Made by a program: the position numbers and the translations under genes. The notes beneath the pieces were generated by a model. That model searched no databases and had not been told where the DNA came from. It was given only the letters and a program-made list of their open reading frames with translations. A DNA stretch of 64,000 bases from Ectobius pallidus (Eukaryota; Arthropoda; Insecta; Blattodea; Ectobiidae), in assembly GCA_964059195.1 (NCBI GenBank), contig CAXKWD010000005.1, positions 90,347,882-90,411,881 of the forward strand. The letters run 5' to 3'. Numbering within the stretch: the stretch's first letter is position 1; every line of letters begins with the position of its first letter. Shown here in pieces: positions 1-12,279 of this stretch.

Positions 1-660
1 GTTGGCCAATGTCGCGGGTTCGTGCGGCGCGGCGGGCACAGCTCCAACTCCCGAGCGATCGGGTGAAATATCTACGCTAATAATGCCGCGATGGGTGAAA
101 CGATTCAGGTTCTCACATTTATAGTTAAAACTACAATGAAAATAACCATGTACCTCATCACAAGAGATGTTGGAATTGTTCTCCTCTTGCATCCACACAA
201 TACTGGCACCTTTTTAGCAAATTTTCTTCCACGCGGATAAGTTCAGCTTCCGAGACAGAGTTCATTTCTCTTGTGATAGGCCTACGTGATATTGTCTTTA
301 AGTTCTTCTAACAGTATGTGAATATTATTCACGGGGAAACTTGAAAAATAAAGTGTAGGCCTATAGGTCAATTTCCTATACATTAGAAGAACTTAAAGAC
401 AATATCACAAGTGAAATTAACTTTATCTCGGAAGCTGAACTTATGCGCGTGAAAGAAAATTTCCTAAAATGCAAGAGGAGAACATTTCCAACATCTCTTG
501 TGATGAGGTATGTGTTTATTTTCTTTGTAATTTTAACTGTAAATGTGAGAACCTGAATCGTTACACTCATCGCGGCATTATTAGCGTAGATATTTCACCC
601 GATCGCTCGGGAGTTGGAGCTGTGCCCGCCGCGCCGCAGGAAGCCGCGTCATTGGCCAAC
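1..660. repeat. Long foldback (inverted-repeat) element
   Basis: Bases 1-310 are nearly the reverse complement of 384-660. The outer ends are GTTGGCCAA at base 1 and TTGGCCAAC at 652-660, and the inner arms meet at TAGAAGAACTTAAAGACAAT near 384. The loop is about 70 bp. The arms are GC-rich at their tips, unlike the surrounding AT-rich DNA. The short open frames inside are by-products of the repeat. The left end coincides with the window edge, so the element may extend further and no target duplication can be scored. It is probably a non-autonomous foldback or long-TIR DNA element of unknown superfamily. Confidence 0.8.
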
Positions 661-819
661 TCTTGCGTGGGACACACTGTACAATCGGCAGCATGATATT
701 ACGAAATAGTGGATTTTAGGTAGGTAGGAAAACCATTCACCAGTTCAAACAATTTCTGCTTTGCGCGAAAACGTTGCCCGGTATAAGAGATCTTGAAAAT
801 CATTCATGCAGAAATTTAT

Positions 820-960
820 TATTGATTTATTATTTATTTATTTATTAAACTTAAAATTTACAATTATACGTAAGACGCCCCCGAGTAGACTACTGCTTGT
901 GGCCGGGGCTTCACGTAGAAAAACATTACTTAAACATTTGTTATAAAAAACTTTATTTTT
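820..960 (-). repeat. LINE 3' end remnant (minus strand)
   Basis: Read on the minus strand, a GC-rich hairpin (CCCCGG...CGGGGG, 870-905) is followed by an A-rich tail of TAAA/AATAAAT units ending near 820. The same hairpin-plus-tail layout recurs at six other places in the window, one of them at the end of a recognisable LINE. The assignment as a 5'-truncated LINE is inferred from that shared layout; no coding part remains. Confidence 0.5.
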
Positions 961-1021
961 AATTTTTAAATTGTATACAGTATTCTGTATTTTAGCATTT
1001 TGTTTGACTAGTTAATGAAGT

Positions 1022-1382
1022 GTCGGCCGCGGTGGTCTAGAGGTAGCGTGCCCGCCTCTAGATCCGCAGGGCGCGGGATCAAACCCGGCCGCGTAAGATG
1101 GATTTTTCAGGAGGGACTTTAAGCTGCGGGTCCCGTGTCGTAGATTTACGGCACGTAAAAGAACTCCAAGCCTAAATTAGAGCCTCTGGACAAAATTTCT
1201 CGGCCCTTTCACGTCCAAGAAATACTTAGTTTCCAGAGGGGGGTTGCGAGGCGATGGGCTTACCACCTGTCCCTCTACCCTCTCTCGGAAAATAAGCATA
1301 TCAAAATTAGTATAGGTAATGAAACCTCCATTGGAGGCCCCTTCGCCCCACCTGGGGATCATAGGGTACCAGATACAGATAC
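1022..1382 (+). repeat. tRNA-derived SINE, family A, with 12-bp TSD
   Basis: The 5' part has a pol III A-box-like TGGTCTAGAGG and a B-box-like GGGATCAAACCC about 40 bp later, as in a tRNA head. A roughly 290-bp unrelated body and a tail of ATACAG repeats follow. It is flanked by a perfect direct repeat AGTTAATGAAGT at 1010-1021 and 1383-1394, which marks a target-primed insertion of 361 bp. Only one copy of this family was seen here. An open frame on the minus strand inside it is incidental. Confidence 0.88.
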
Positions 1383-1394
1383 AGTTAATGAAGT

Positions 1395-2931
1395 AGCTTA
1401 TAAATTTTTAATTACTTTATTTTTTTTTTAATAGTTTATTACTTTGATTTTATTTAATGAAGCTGTTATCGATCTCGAGCCTTAGACCTGTTTTGGTATT
1501 AGATTTAGGTTCAAAAAGTGGGCAAAAATACGACTTCGTATAATAAACCCATGATCATTAGTTTTGTAGTTTTTATATTTTATGTCATAAAATATTACGG
1601 TGTATTCATAAATTGGTTTTATTTTCAGTACATTAAATTCTTTGTATTATGAGATGAGTCGAGTAATCAGGTTTCTTCTTTAAACATAGGCTACTTATTT
1701 TTAAAATAATATTGATTGCAGGAGAGAGGTTTGTGTTAACCTTTCCCATCCAATAATTCAGGATTGCAAAACGGACTGAACTACACCTAAATATATTAAT
1801 CTTAACGTTGTTTTTTGCATAACATTTTGTAATTGAACCAATTTATAGTTCTACATTGAGTTATATCTTTTTTTAAATCTTAAATCAATAAATTAACAAG
1901 AATATCCCAATGTATAATAATATCTAAAAACTTTACTTGGCTGTTTTAAATTTGGACAGTTACAGAGATTTGAGTTCTGAACAATAAGTTATTACTGTGA
2001 TAGTTTTTTAAAGCCTAAGTATATTTTATGGATTCCATTCTAGATTTATTAAAAGGAAAATAAAGAATTCTTATCAGAAATTTGTCGCTATTACATGGCA
2101 CCGAATCATAGAGCCTGTCTGTTGGAAATAACTTCTTAATGTTCGTCATTTTGTTCTGCAACAAAATTATCTTTTTTATCGGTGAATTCAAATAATTTTG
2201 TAGTAAACTTGTAAAGACAAACAAAATGCAGAAGCAGCTTGTAACCCAGTTCCTTCTTTACGGCAACAAAACAGGATAGAAGGTAATAAAAATAAGTAAA
2301 ATCAGCATGAGACGATTTTATGAATGGTATCTTATTGTTGCTGTTATAAATTCATTGAAAACCGAATTATTTTGACTAGCTGGAGTCTATGACCTCAGCC
2401 TCTGGCATCGGGCGGGGACGGTTCAGGTAATATTTATGTGTTGTGATGTTGGCAACCCTGCTGTGCCGTTCACGTGACAGCTTCTCCTCGTGATGTAGTA
2501 GTTCCTGATCTCATCAATAATTTATTTTCCTTTCACACTTGTAGTCAATGATGCTCTCATCGATTTCTTAATCGGCGCCGAGTTTTTAATTCCATGTTTA
2601 GAGCTTGTTCTTTCCCTTCGGCGCACCATGTGGCCTAGCCAGTGCTTTATGTGCACGCTAACGCTCATAACATTCCACTTTTATCTAGTGTGCGAAACGC
2701 GACTTCGATGTCTTAATAACCTTTCAAGCGTTGCTTATGCATAATATGAAATATAGTATTTAACAACTATAGAGATTATAGGTATGAGACAATGTTTATG
2801 GTATTATATTTTACTTTATGTTTATGATATATTTTATTATATTTTTACACACTATACTTCCAGCTATTCTATAGAACAATAACTATGTAAATTAAACTTC
2901 TGAATGAATAACAGATCTCAATGAGCCGAGC
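1395..2931. other. AT-rich non-coding DNA
   Basis: No convincing gene or repeat was seen. A moderately GC-richer island at about 2390-2660 has no long open frame. The short open frames here lack recognisable motifs. Confidence 0.5.
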
Positions 2932-2939
2932 GTTATTAC

Positions 2940-4133
2940 TAGGGACCGGATTTTTAGGTTTTTTAAAACACTGTTTTAGGCTTTCCATTAGGTGAAAATT
3001 TTTTTTTTTTGTTTTTTGTCCAAAATATCGTTTTCGGGTAGAATCATTGGCTTAATGAATTTGAATGTGCTACATAGGATTCAATACATAATACCTTTGA
3101 AGCTTAACTTAACAAAATTGACTTAAATTTGTGTAAACTTGCTTTAGGACAATATTATACAATTGAAGAAAGAAAGCATAAACAATCAAAAGAAGCAGTG
3201 AAAAGAAGATTGCCTCACATTTCCTGGTTACAGTAACTTATAGGCTACATTTCAAGATTCTCAACTGTGAAGTTCTTCCTGTTATCTCTTAGTTAATAGT
3301 TAATTGGCTACTGTATCTAGACACTACCCTTCTCAGGATTCGAATCCGATGCTTCAAATTTAGTGAGTAAAATACTTTATGGTTGGATGTGGATAATGTG
3401 AAACTGATTATTTTCATTTCTTCGGTTGTTACGCATGCTAACCGCACAACAGATCAACTAGGGACGAAAACTTCCCCCTTTTCTAGAAAGGTAAATAATA
3501 CTTAGGCCTACGTGTTTCTGGCAGGCTTGACAAAATACTGTATTACTTTGCCATCTGTCGTGAAATTCAGGTCGTCACCAATCCACTCCCGTAATAAACT
3601 CGATTTCATTTGTTTCAGCATAATTAACACGTCTTCTTAAAACTCACAGTGTGACCACTCAGTATGAATAACAGGGAAGTACTAAAGGCAAACAAGCGCT
3701 TTAAAACACAGCAGAAATCTATATCCTTGTTCAGACACGGCAACAATGGTTCTACGTACGAATATTTTAAAAGGAATAGCCTACGCCGGTACTCTTACAC
3801 TTCCTCTCTTGATACTGTCCATCCTAGACGACAATGGGTTGAACGAAACGCTGGTGGTATTAATTTCTATCCGACAATAATTATTGTCTCTCCGCAAAAT
3901 GTCGATTTCTCAACTGACAGACAAAAAAGACAAAAAAGTAGCCTAAAATAGATATTTTAGGTTTTATAACCCGTTTAGGTATATGTAGGTTTTTATAGCC
4001 GATTTAGGTATTTTTAGGTGCCACAGAATTAATGTAAGTGAATCCTATGGACGTGATTCGAAAAAGTGTATGAGCACTTTTTGTTTTGGAAGTAAGGAAA
4101 AAAATAGGTAAAAACCTAAGAATCCGGTCCCTA
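2940..4133. mobile_element. Non-autonomous hAT-like transposon, family 1
   Basis: Terminal inverted repeats begin TAGGGACCGGATTTTTAGGT and end with the complement, ...CCTAAGAATCCGGTCCCTA. They are flanked by an 8-bp duplication, GTTATTAC (2932-2939) and GCTATTAC (4134-4141), with one mismatch. An 8-bp TSD and short TIRs are the hallmark of hAT elements. Short TTTAGGT motifs cluster near the right end (about 3950-4020), like subterminal transposase-binding repeats. The 95-codon open frame at 3664-3951 has no hAT domain or RNase H-like motif and is probably chance. At 1194 bp the element is far too short to be autonomous. A sister copy lies at 46198-47282. Confidence 0.88.
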
Positions 4134-4141
4134 GCTATTAC

Positions 4142-5734
4142 TATGTCTAACACTCCCATCCTTGCTGATTTCTATAGCCCTAGTCCTGTAGTCCTATTAG
4201 TGAATAAAAAGATGAAGTTAAGATATAGAAATTAAGAACATAAGAGGATAAAGATGTTAACGATTTTTGGGTTAAAATACTACGCCACATGAGACAATAA
4301 TTAAATTATTGTTAAAACAAATTTTAACTGCATAGAAGGCCTAATGAATTAAGTTTGTAACAAATAAATTATTTCAGAAACATGATCTTGTTGCCTCTAA
4401 TTTTACGAGATTTTAAAGTAGCTATAGTAGCCTATCATTTTTTTAAACAGAACTTTTGGGGCCCATAGAGCTCTCGAAGGATGTTGCCACTTATCACACC
4501 TGGCGTATATACCTAGGTACATTAAAAATACCACAAAGAATGGCAAATAAATAGAAGTAAAACAAACAACTTTAACTTAATAGCACAGCGTTAAAAGTAA
4601 ACGACTTACAACTCCAACCTTTTCTAACAATCTCTGCAATTAATTTATATTGTGTTGCATTGAGAAGGCACGAGTCTTACATGGGCTACAATATCGAAAT
4701 TTTGAGGTAAAATATTTATTCATAATAATATTTAAGATATTAGGATAGGAATTTAATTTAAAATAGTTGTACTCGTGTGAATTATGCAGTCCGTGTATGA
4801 AATATGTGACGTTTAAGAAATTCTTAATGATATGCGTTTTAAAATATTACAAAATTTGTTTCAATGGAACTCTTTTCACGTTACTTTTAAATATTGTATA
4901 CCACTTTGATTTTAAAGTTTTAGGCTACATGCAGTGAGAAGAAAATATATCATGGCCTAAAACGATTCAAACGTGGTTCCCCTTATTTCATTGCTATGTT
5001 TCTTATCTCTATACTAGCGAAAGATTTCCGTTTGTAGGCCTATATTATTTTGTATTAGGAAGATGATTCGTAAATTGTTTTCAGCCTTTCGCATTTAACT
5101 TAAAAGTTTTATAGATAATAAGAAGAATGGTACAGTAAAATAAACTGTATAAAAGTGAATTTCTAATTTTAAGGCTAATAGCCTAAAAAGTATTTTATAC
5201 AATTTAAATAAACGCATTACGTTCAGCAAAGATACTTTTCTGATGCGATTACTTAATATGTTCGCTTGCATAGAATAGAATATTAAGTTACATTACTAAG
5301 TGAATTTGCCTTTGTCTTAGCCAGAAGAGTTAGACCATATAGGCCTATTTACAAAAAACTGCTTACTGAGTGGGATATCTCGTTAAGCATAAGTGCGAAT
5401 ATGAAACCAAAAACTTCTAAGTGCATTGAATACCAGAGCTGAATAAACACCTCTTTATGTAGTCATAATTTAGAAAAATGTTCTTAAATCAGGTCAATCA
5501 GTGGTTAATGATTCATAGGCCTAAGCGTGCAGACAAGCAGTAGTTTCGTTTTATATATGGCACAAGTTACTGGGGGGGGGGATATAGCCTATCTAAATAA
5601 AAAATGTACGACACACGGAATAAACGTGTAATTAATCGGCCTCGATCCCAAACATTATACTTGCCAAAATTTCCAAATCCTCTTTGGGAACGATAATTAT
5701 ATACGCTATTTATGGTAAAGGTAAAATAGTTATT
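4142..5734. other. AT-rich non-coding DNA
   Basis: No gene, SINE or inverted repeat was recognised. It contains a run of ten G at 5572-5581 and scattered TAGGCCTA copies. Confidence 0.5.
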
Positions 5735-5860
5735 TGTTAAACAAGTGGTAAAAACTAGATTTTATTTTGCGAGTACGTATTTTTGCGAAACGAGCCCGTT
5801 TGTGCGAGTGTAGAAATCCTACGAGCAAAATAATATTTTACCATGCATATCATAACTTAC
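5735..5860 (+). repeat. Unclassified dispersed repeat, copy 1
   Basis: The stretch carrying AACAAGTGGTAAAAACTAGA, GCGAAACGAGCCCGT and AATCCTACGAGCAAA occurs again, diverged and inverted, at 57000-57125. The two copies align over about 120 bp. No terminal inverted repeat, tRNA head or tail was identified. Confidence 0.6.
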
Positions 5861-7110
5861 ACTATTTTTTACAGAGCCCTAATGGTATTAAAAGTCATGT
5901 TCATTGAACCGTTGAGCTCGATCAATAGGCTAATAATTCAGTAGCTCAATCACAACTTTATTTATTTATTCAGCTGAATAAATAAAAAGTTTGAGATTAT
6001 GTGAATAATTATTATTACCAGCAGATAATATTAGTTAAATAATTTTATTCAATAGGCCTACTGAGCAAATTGGGAGCTTTCCAGCTGTCCTTTCACCTAG
6101 TATGGTCTTGCGCAGCCCGATGTTATTGATTTTCTTTTGCATTGGCTGTCAACATTTGGGACGGAGTGGACAATGTTTTTATCAGCCATCAAGTGACTAT
6201 GTTTTGCGACTACCGTGAGAAATTTAACATTTAAAAAAAGTAATGAATTTTAACATTTGCAATTTTTATCAAACTAATTCTATTTAATAGTCATATGCAA
6301 ATATTTTAAACTAAAAGAGTATTTTCCATGTGAAACAGTCAAAGTTGGTAACCATGGAGTGTTATGATTTTATACCACTCAATGGAACAATTTTCTACGT
6401 TTAATTAATAAAAAGTATTTCTTATATCATGAACTGTCTAAAAACTTCATTTTCTTGCCATTTCTTGTTATTAAAACGTTATACTATCCGAAATAAATCT
6501 GTGGAAAGTATGAGAGATTGTTTTCACAAAGTACGCTTAGTACTGAGATAAACCATTTTGTGAAATACCATGCTAGGGACACGTGTAACATCAAAGAAAG
6601 CCTCGTGTTGCCTGGAGACATTAAAATGGCGAGTACAGGACAGGCACGACATGAACATAAAACTGCACCACTTTATGTTAACAAGTGCCCAGCAACTTCT
6701 GTAACTCTATCCTATTCGCAGGCGGCGGTCTTTACTGCATTTTATAGATTGTAGTGTGTTGTGTGAACCAATAGCACTTGTGTCACGGTGCAGTTGACCC
6801 AAATTAAGTGACCTGACTCCAAGATATAGCTATACTTCTTGACAAAATTCCTAGCTGGAAAAGTCGTGACATCGCGTCGATTCACGTTATTAGATTAGAA
6901 TTTGAAAGCTATAGTATCATACATTTATCTTGTAACTTATAGGCCTACATAAACTGATTACGAAGCATCAAGAACTCTTAGTTTTTACTATAGAGAAACT
7001 GATAGGTTTTCAAGACAGGAGCAATGTAGGCATAAAATAATAACTAAGAAATGGTAAAAGATTACTTATGGGGCATTCATCCTTAGGAAAATAGTATGAA
7101 ACATTACTAT
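5861..7110. other. Non-coding DNA, nothing recognised
   Basis: A 78-codon open frame at 6518-6754 has no recognisable motif and no visible splice context. Otherwise the DNA is AT-rich. Confidence 0.45.
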
Positions 7111-7746
7111 AAGAAAGGTAATTTTACTCAATACAATTTACAAAACTTAAAAAAATCCTGAAAATATTAAATAATGTAAGGCTATTGGCAAAACCTCTTT
7201 CATAAACTTACCAAATAGAAATAATCCGCGTTGGACCTTACATAATTTTTTATTTCTTGAGAATCTTTCTATAGTTAAATTTTCTGAAAATATATTTAAA
7301 TGACATTTCATGTGAAGGTGCATTTTATAATTAAGATTATCTCATTATCTTTCTTATTGTTTTGCTCCTGTATTTACATTAGGCTATTTTTGTCTTGAAT
7401 AATTTGGATAATTATTGCTTATTCTGGAAGAATGGTATCTTCTGAATTGGGTTTATTTTCTAAATTTTGTCATTAATTACAAACATAATTTTTTAATGTA
7501 ATATTTGATGATATTTGAGTCAACTACTCAGAATACTAAGTTACTTTAAATCATGGGTTCGAAGGTACTAGCATAGGCTACAAATAAAAGACAATGCTCA
7601 TAGCCTAATTTGATTTATAAAATGTTATTGTGTAAGATTAACTTATAGTTATGAGAGTGGTGGAATTACTTTCAATTTATTAATTAATTTTAGTACAGAT
7701 CATTGAAATAACTAGGAGGAAAATACACTCAACGACAAATAGAACA
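7111..7746 (+). repeat. Local duplication, first copy
   Basis: Three blocks of this segment recur in the same order at 7953-8178: AAGAAAGGTAATTTTACTCA (7111), the stretch with AAGGTGCATTTTATAATTAA (near 7325) and ACACTCAACGACAAATAGAA (near 7725). The first copy keeps extra DNA between blocks. Confidence 0.75.
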
Positions 7747-7952
7747 AACCTAAGTTTCCTAAGAAATGATAAAAATACAGCATTTTGTGTAGGATCTACT
7801 ACAAGTGGTATTAGGCTCACATTGAGAGTGAAACGATTGGTCCATAGAACTTTTCCCCTTATTTCATACAATTTTAGGAGAGAAATTTGAACTCCAATGA
7901 AACTTTCATTAAACGTTAGTTCATTAGATTTCAACTATTAGATTTTAATTTT

Positions 7953-8178
7953 AAGAAAGGTAATTTTACTCAGTACCATTTACAAAAGAAAAGAAGAAGA
8001 AAAAAAAAGTATTCCTAAAAATATTAAATAATGGCAAAACCTCTTATTTATGACATTTCATGTTAAGGTGCATTTTATAATTAAGAATATCTCATTAGGC
8101 TATCTTTCTTATTGGTTTGCTCCTGTATTTACAATATTGTAAAGCTAAACATAAATACACTCAACGACAAATAGAACA
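7953..8178 (+). repeat. Local duplication, second (shortened) copy
   Basis: This is a direct repeat of 7111-7746 with internal deletions. The same three blocks appear in order and orientation about 430-840 bp downstream. It is likely a tandem segmental duplication followed by deletion; no coding content is visible. Confidence 0.75.
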
Positions 8179-9349
8179 TGAATTTATACCACTTCCTAGT
8201 TATTATTTTATAATTTATAATTATATATGCACAATTAACTCATCTAATTTGTTTTGAAAATTTTTGGTGCTTTTAAAATACTCGTACAAGACCAGAAACA
8301 TAGATATCAAAACAAGCCCAGAAGTTCTGCCTTGCCAGACCATAATTATGGATAATTACTTTTAAACAAATAACAATGCAGTAATATTATACTTGATAAA
8401 ATAAAGATTACCAAAATTCGTGAATAATCGATAGATTTTAAAAAGTAAAGAGCAAGTCGCTCTTTTTTCTAACTCTCTCCCCCACTCGTTGATTTTACAA
8501 GGAATTGTTCATAAAGACGAGACTCAATTTATTAAGGATCATGTACTTATACCTAGGTAGAGATGTAAGGACTTCCCAAGAATCAGAGATAGCCTATTTG
8601 AATTACAGTACCATGGAACCTTCGGGATTCAATCGTGTATTCAAGCTTGAAAGTGAGGAAAGTTTCATCAAATGAGGATTGAGATTGGCCAACTGCAAGA
8701 TTTAAACCCCATGATCACCCGAGTAGGAGTTCTCGATGTTGACTATCTCACAAGTGTTGAACACGGTTGTTTAACCAATACTGGTATTCGATATTTCAAT
8801 TTGTCAGGTCTGGTCAGTTTATCTTATGCTGAGGACTATCTCCTGTTTTTAAGATTATCAGTGATTTACGGCTCCATTTTCAGTACATAAAATACAGAAA
8901 CGAAAGTCTATTTCGAGAAACAGTACCACAGACCATAATCCACCAGTACCTATCCCACCACAGTTATTAAGAGATATCCTAATCGCATCACTTAAATACG
9001 AGCTTTGGTCATCTGGAAGCTTTCTAACAAATTACATAATACCATGTGTGAGTTTGTAATGTTTAATAATAATGAAATAAATAAGCATTTTTTTGCTGAA
9101 AAAAAGGTGCTTTGAAGAGATCCACCAAAAGTATATGAATGATCACTCGATCACAATAGTGTGGTTTGCAGTTTTTTTTTCCGTTCCATGTGTTATTGAA
9201 ACGACCTTACAGCCGTTTTCTTATTTCCCGTTATGAAAGTCTATAAAAATAAAGTGCTTTGAGAATATTATGCTAAGTGCGACTTAAGAACCACCTCGGT
9301 TTTATAAGTTTAGCAAGTCATATAATTCATGCAGTCATGGGGATATCAG
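8179..9349. other. Non-coding DNA, nothing recognised
   Basis: A 72-codon open frame at 8672-8890 has no recognisable domain. No structural repeat was seen. Confidence 0.45.
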
Positions 9350-9640
9350 GGTTTACCTAGGCTATCTCACTTGCGCAGGAAAATTGGCGTTGAAAGATGA
9401 TAACTGGGTCGTAAAATGACATGAAACCGGTAAGGATAGTTGAGCAGTATGCCAGCAGGTGGCTAATTACGGCCTCATTATGCGCATGTCATTGTCACAC
9501 AGCTCCTTATTTACATTCCTCTCTGGTCCGGCTTTCAGATGCCATCAGCACCTCAGGATCGTGCATCTCTTGCCTATCTGAACGTAGGCCTTCATTTCTC
9601 TTATCACTAATTACACGAGAATATGGGAGGAGATATGATT
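9350..9640. promoter_or_regulatory. Candidate regulatory island (speculative)
   Basis: This segment is less AT-rich than its surroundings. At about 9455-9500 it packs an E-box (CAGGTG), a homeodomain core (CTAATTA) and further TAAT/ATGC motifs, and another CTAATTAC lies near 9607. Such clusters occur in enhancers of developmental genes, and the Lim1 exon lies about 8.5 kb downstream. Short motifs arise often by chance, so function is unproven. Confidence 0.2.
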
Positions 9641-10629
9641 AAATCGCTGCTTGACTGAAAATTTTAACAAAAATAAACTATGTCAATAATTCCATTACAG
9701 AACGTTAGCCGTGGGTATGTACAAAAATCACCATCCACAGTGCATTATTAGGAGAGTTTATTTTCCACACTCCCCTGTGATGAACTCCTACTTGTTTATT
9801 ATTGTTTTGTTTATTTATTTATATTTCCCTCTGGTGTAGTTACTGGGTTGCCTTTCGAATGAGTCGTGATATATTTTTTTCATTAGGCTTATCCCTGATA
9901 GTTTGTAACATCATTAAAAAAACACACTGTATAAGATTATTCAGTATTATGTTGGTGGTGTTCTAAAACCTCAGCTTCAGCCTTCTTAAAATATTGGGTA
10001 GTCTAGTGATATTATGTTGCCAGAAAAGTCATGAGAAAAGTAATGTGAAACGTTCACATGATTGTTTCTACCCTAAGCCTGAAATTTACGATTTAATCGC
10101 TTCACAATCAGACATAAAATAAATATCCGTAATTCATTTTTGGTGTGTACTAAGTACTGACTTATCCCCACCGTACGTCAAGCTTTGTTGCTCACGAGAA
10201 GGAAGTTTTTGAAGATTTGGATAGTGTAGCCTATAGGATAAGTAGGCCTACCCTTTAGATAATATTTACGAAAAAAATATTCAGATGAAAAGTTTAATTC
10301 CTTAATACAGTCAGTATAATATCAGCCAAAAAAGTTAAACAAAATTTTTATGGCCGTTTTTGTCCAAATCGCTAAAGGCAAATTTTCTTCATACCAAAAG
10401 TAAAATTAAATTTTGATATATTTTCATAGAAACTAAGAAAAATAAATAAATAATTGAGGAAATATATTTTTTATTTTAAGTAATTATCGAGCACACAGTC
10501 TCACCAGTTATCTACTACTAGCAAAACTCGTATGATTTTTGGTTTACAATTACATAATAGTTTAATTGTTAATATAAAAACTTAACTTTATTACCATTTA
10601 GAAAACACGTTAAAATATTTTAATGTAGG
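9641..10629. other. AT-rich non-coding DNA
   Basis: No gene or structural repeat was recognised. Confidence 0.5.
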
Positions 10630-10803
10630 CCTAAATATGCCCCGACAGTTTGGAGGGTGCACGCTTAGCCCTTTTCTCAACACACATAAATTGTAAGTAA
10701 TACACTTAACTATAATTTATTTAAACTGTATTACTAATAGATGAAATCTTGACACTGTAAATGTATTTGTATGTCTTCAACAATAAAGCCATCATCATCA
10801 TCT
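10630..10803 (+). repeat. Probable retroelement 3' end with CAT tail
   Basis: An AATAAAG-type signal is directly followed by CATCATCATCATC at about 10782-10803, a typical microsatellite tail of 5'-truncated LINEs. Upstream is a short GC-richer block starting GCCCCGACAGTTTGGAGG. No coding remnant was found, so the class is uncertain. Confidence 0.35.
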
Positions 10804-11803
10804 TTCTCCTACAATATATTAATTAATACTGTGCAATAGCCCATTTCAGTGTCAATGGAACAATATCTACAAAATACAGTCTAAATAGGAATATTAAGCA
10901 TAATTTACATCACAGTACACGATAGATAAGCCTAATTCCTCTGCTGGCAAAAGAGATGTTCTACATATTCCGGCATGGATTTACTGATGGTTGCGCCCAC
11001 TTTGCTGAATTGGTCTAATACTTAAAGTACTGGATCATACGATTAGGCAGAACTTGGATTTTACTGCGGACGAGATAATTTTTGCAAGATTTATTTCTAA
11101 TAAAATATAGCCTACTTAGGTAGATGCAGCTCAAATTAATACAGTCTATATATACAAGAATTATAGCCATTTTCAGAGAAAGTCACTAAAGATAACGTAC
11201 AGTCAGAGTTGAGCTACTTTTAACCAACTTTCATATAACTTAGGCCTATACAACAAGGGTCCATGGTCCAGGGAAACCCACGTTAGTAGCAATATATTCC
11301 AAGATACGGCGATGGGTTTATCTCCGGCACGTCTTTCTGTGGGTCTATATCTTGTTTTCTACACAATCATGATTTTGGCACTTAGACCCTTATAAAAGTA
11401 AAAGCTTCAGTACTGTTGTAGCATATTTCAATCTTCCCTTTTACTTGACTAAGCTTAACTGTTATGAATATATTTTTAAGAAATAGGACAAATAGATTTA
11501 TGCTTCTGTCATTTGTTTTTATTCAAAAGTATAAATTACTTATTATCCTTCAGTAGTTTTCCTTTATTTTAGACACCATAATTTATTGTTCCTGTCGTTA
11601 TTTATTATTTTACGACTCTATTACTCATAGTGTGACATAATATTATCAAACTGTAAGGAGGTTTGTAGATTTTTAGATGCCATACTGAGGCACCAACTGT
11701 TAAAATTCGATGAAACTGTTATCTGTATATAAGATGTGAAGACAAGGCTTATTTACTATAGCCTTTGGGTTGTTTTTAAGTTGTAGTAAGGTTTTCGGGG
11801 CTT
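10804..11803. other. AT-rich non-coding DNA
   Basis: No gene or structural repeat was recognised. Confidence 0.5.
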
Positions 11804-11813
11804 AGTTACTGTG

Positions 11814-12269
11814 TGTTAAGTCCACCGCTGTGGCGTAGGGGATGTATTCGCTCCTCTCACGCAGCAGGTCCGGGTTCTAATCCTGATCGGGACAAGTTAC
11901 CTAGGTGAGGTTTTTCTGGGGGTTTTCGTCACCTGTGAGACAAATGTCAGGTAACTTTAGGCCCTTGTGGTCCTCAGATATCATCTGGCCGTCATTATCA
12001 TCTTCATCCCATCCTCGCCTTGTTTGGAGTGGGTTTGTGTGTGAATGGTGTGTCTCGTCCCAAGTGTTCGTGTTGTCTCAGAGATGGCCCCAGCATTGGG
12101 CTGATCACTCATCCGGGGAGGCCCTCCATGTCCTTGACTGGTTAAAAAAGTATGTGTGTGATCCAAAGATAATGCCTCTCCCTACAGGTCGCGGCCCTGT
12201 GAGGCCCGGGCGGCTTGGGTCGCTTAAATGTACCTAGAAGGGAGAGGTAAAACTAAGATAAAGAAAGAA
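11814..12269 (+). repeat. tRNA-derived SINE, family B, copy 1, with TSD
   Basis: The tRNA-like head has an A-box (TGGCGTAGGGG) and a B-box (GGGTTCTAATCC). The body carries the family blocks CACCTGTGAGAC, CTGGCCGTCATT, GCCCCAGCATTGGGCTGAT and AGGTCGCGGCCCTGTGAGGC, and ends in an A/G-rich tail. The direct repeat AGTTACTGTG at 11804-11813 and 12270-12279 brackets it. Two more copies lie at 26822-27246 and 36765-37120. The 110-codon open frame spanning it is a by-product of its GC-rich body. Confidence 0.88.
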
Positions 12270-12279
12270 AGTTACTGTG

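Noticed and set aside
3664..3951. 95-codon open frame as a transposase remnant
   Set aside because: No BED finger, RNase H-like or hATC motif is visible, and the sister copy of the element has no counterpart.
11905..12237. 110-codon open frame as a gene
   Set aside because: It lies wholly inside a tRNA-derived SINE that has two other copies in the window with different frames.
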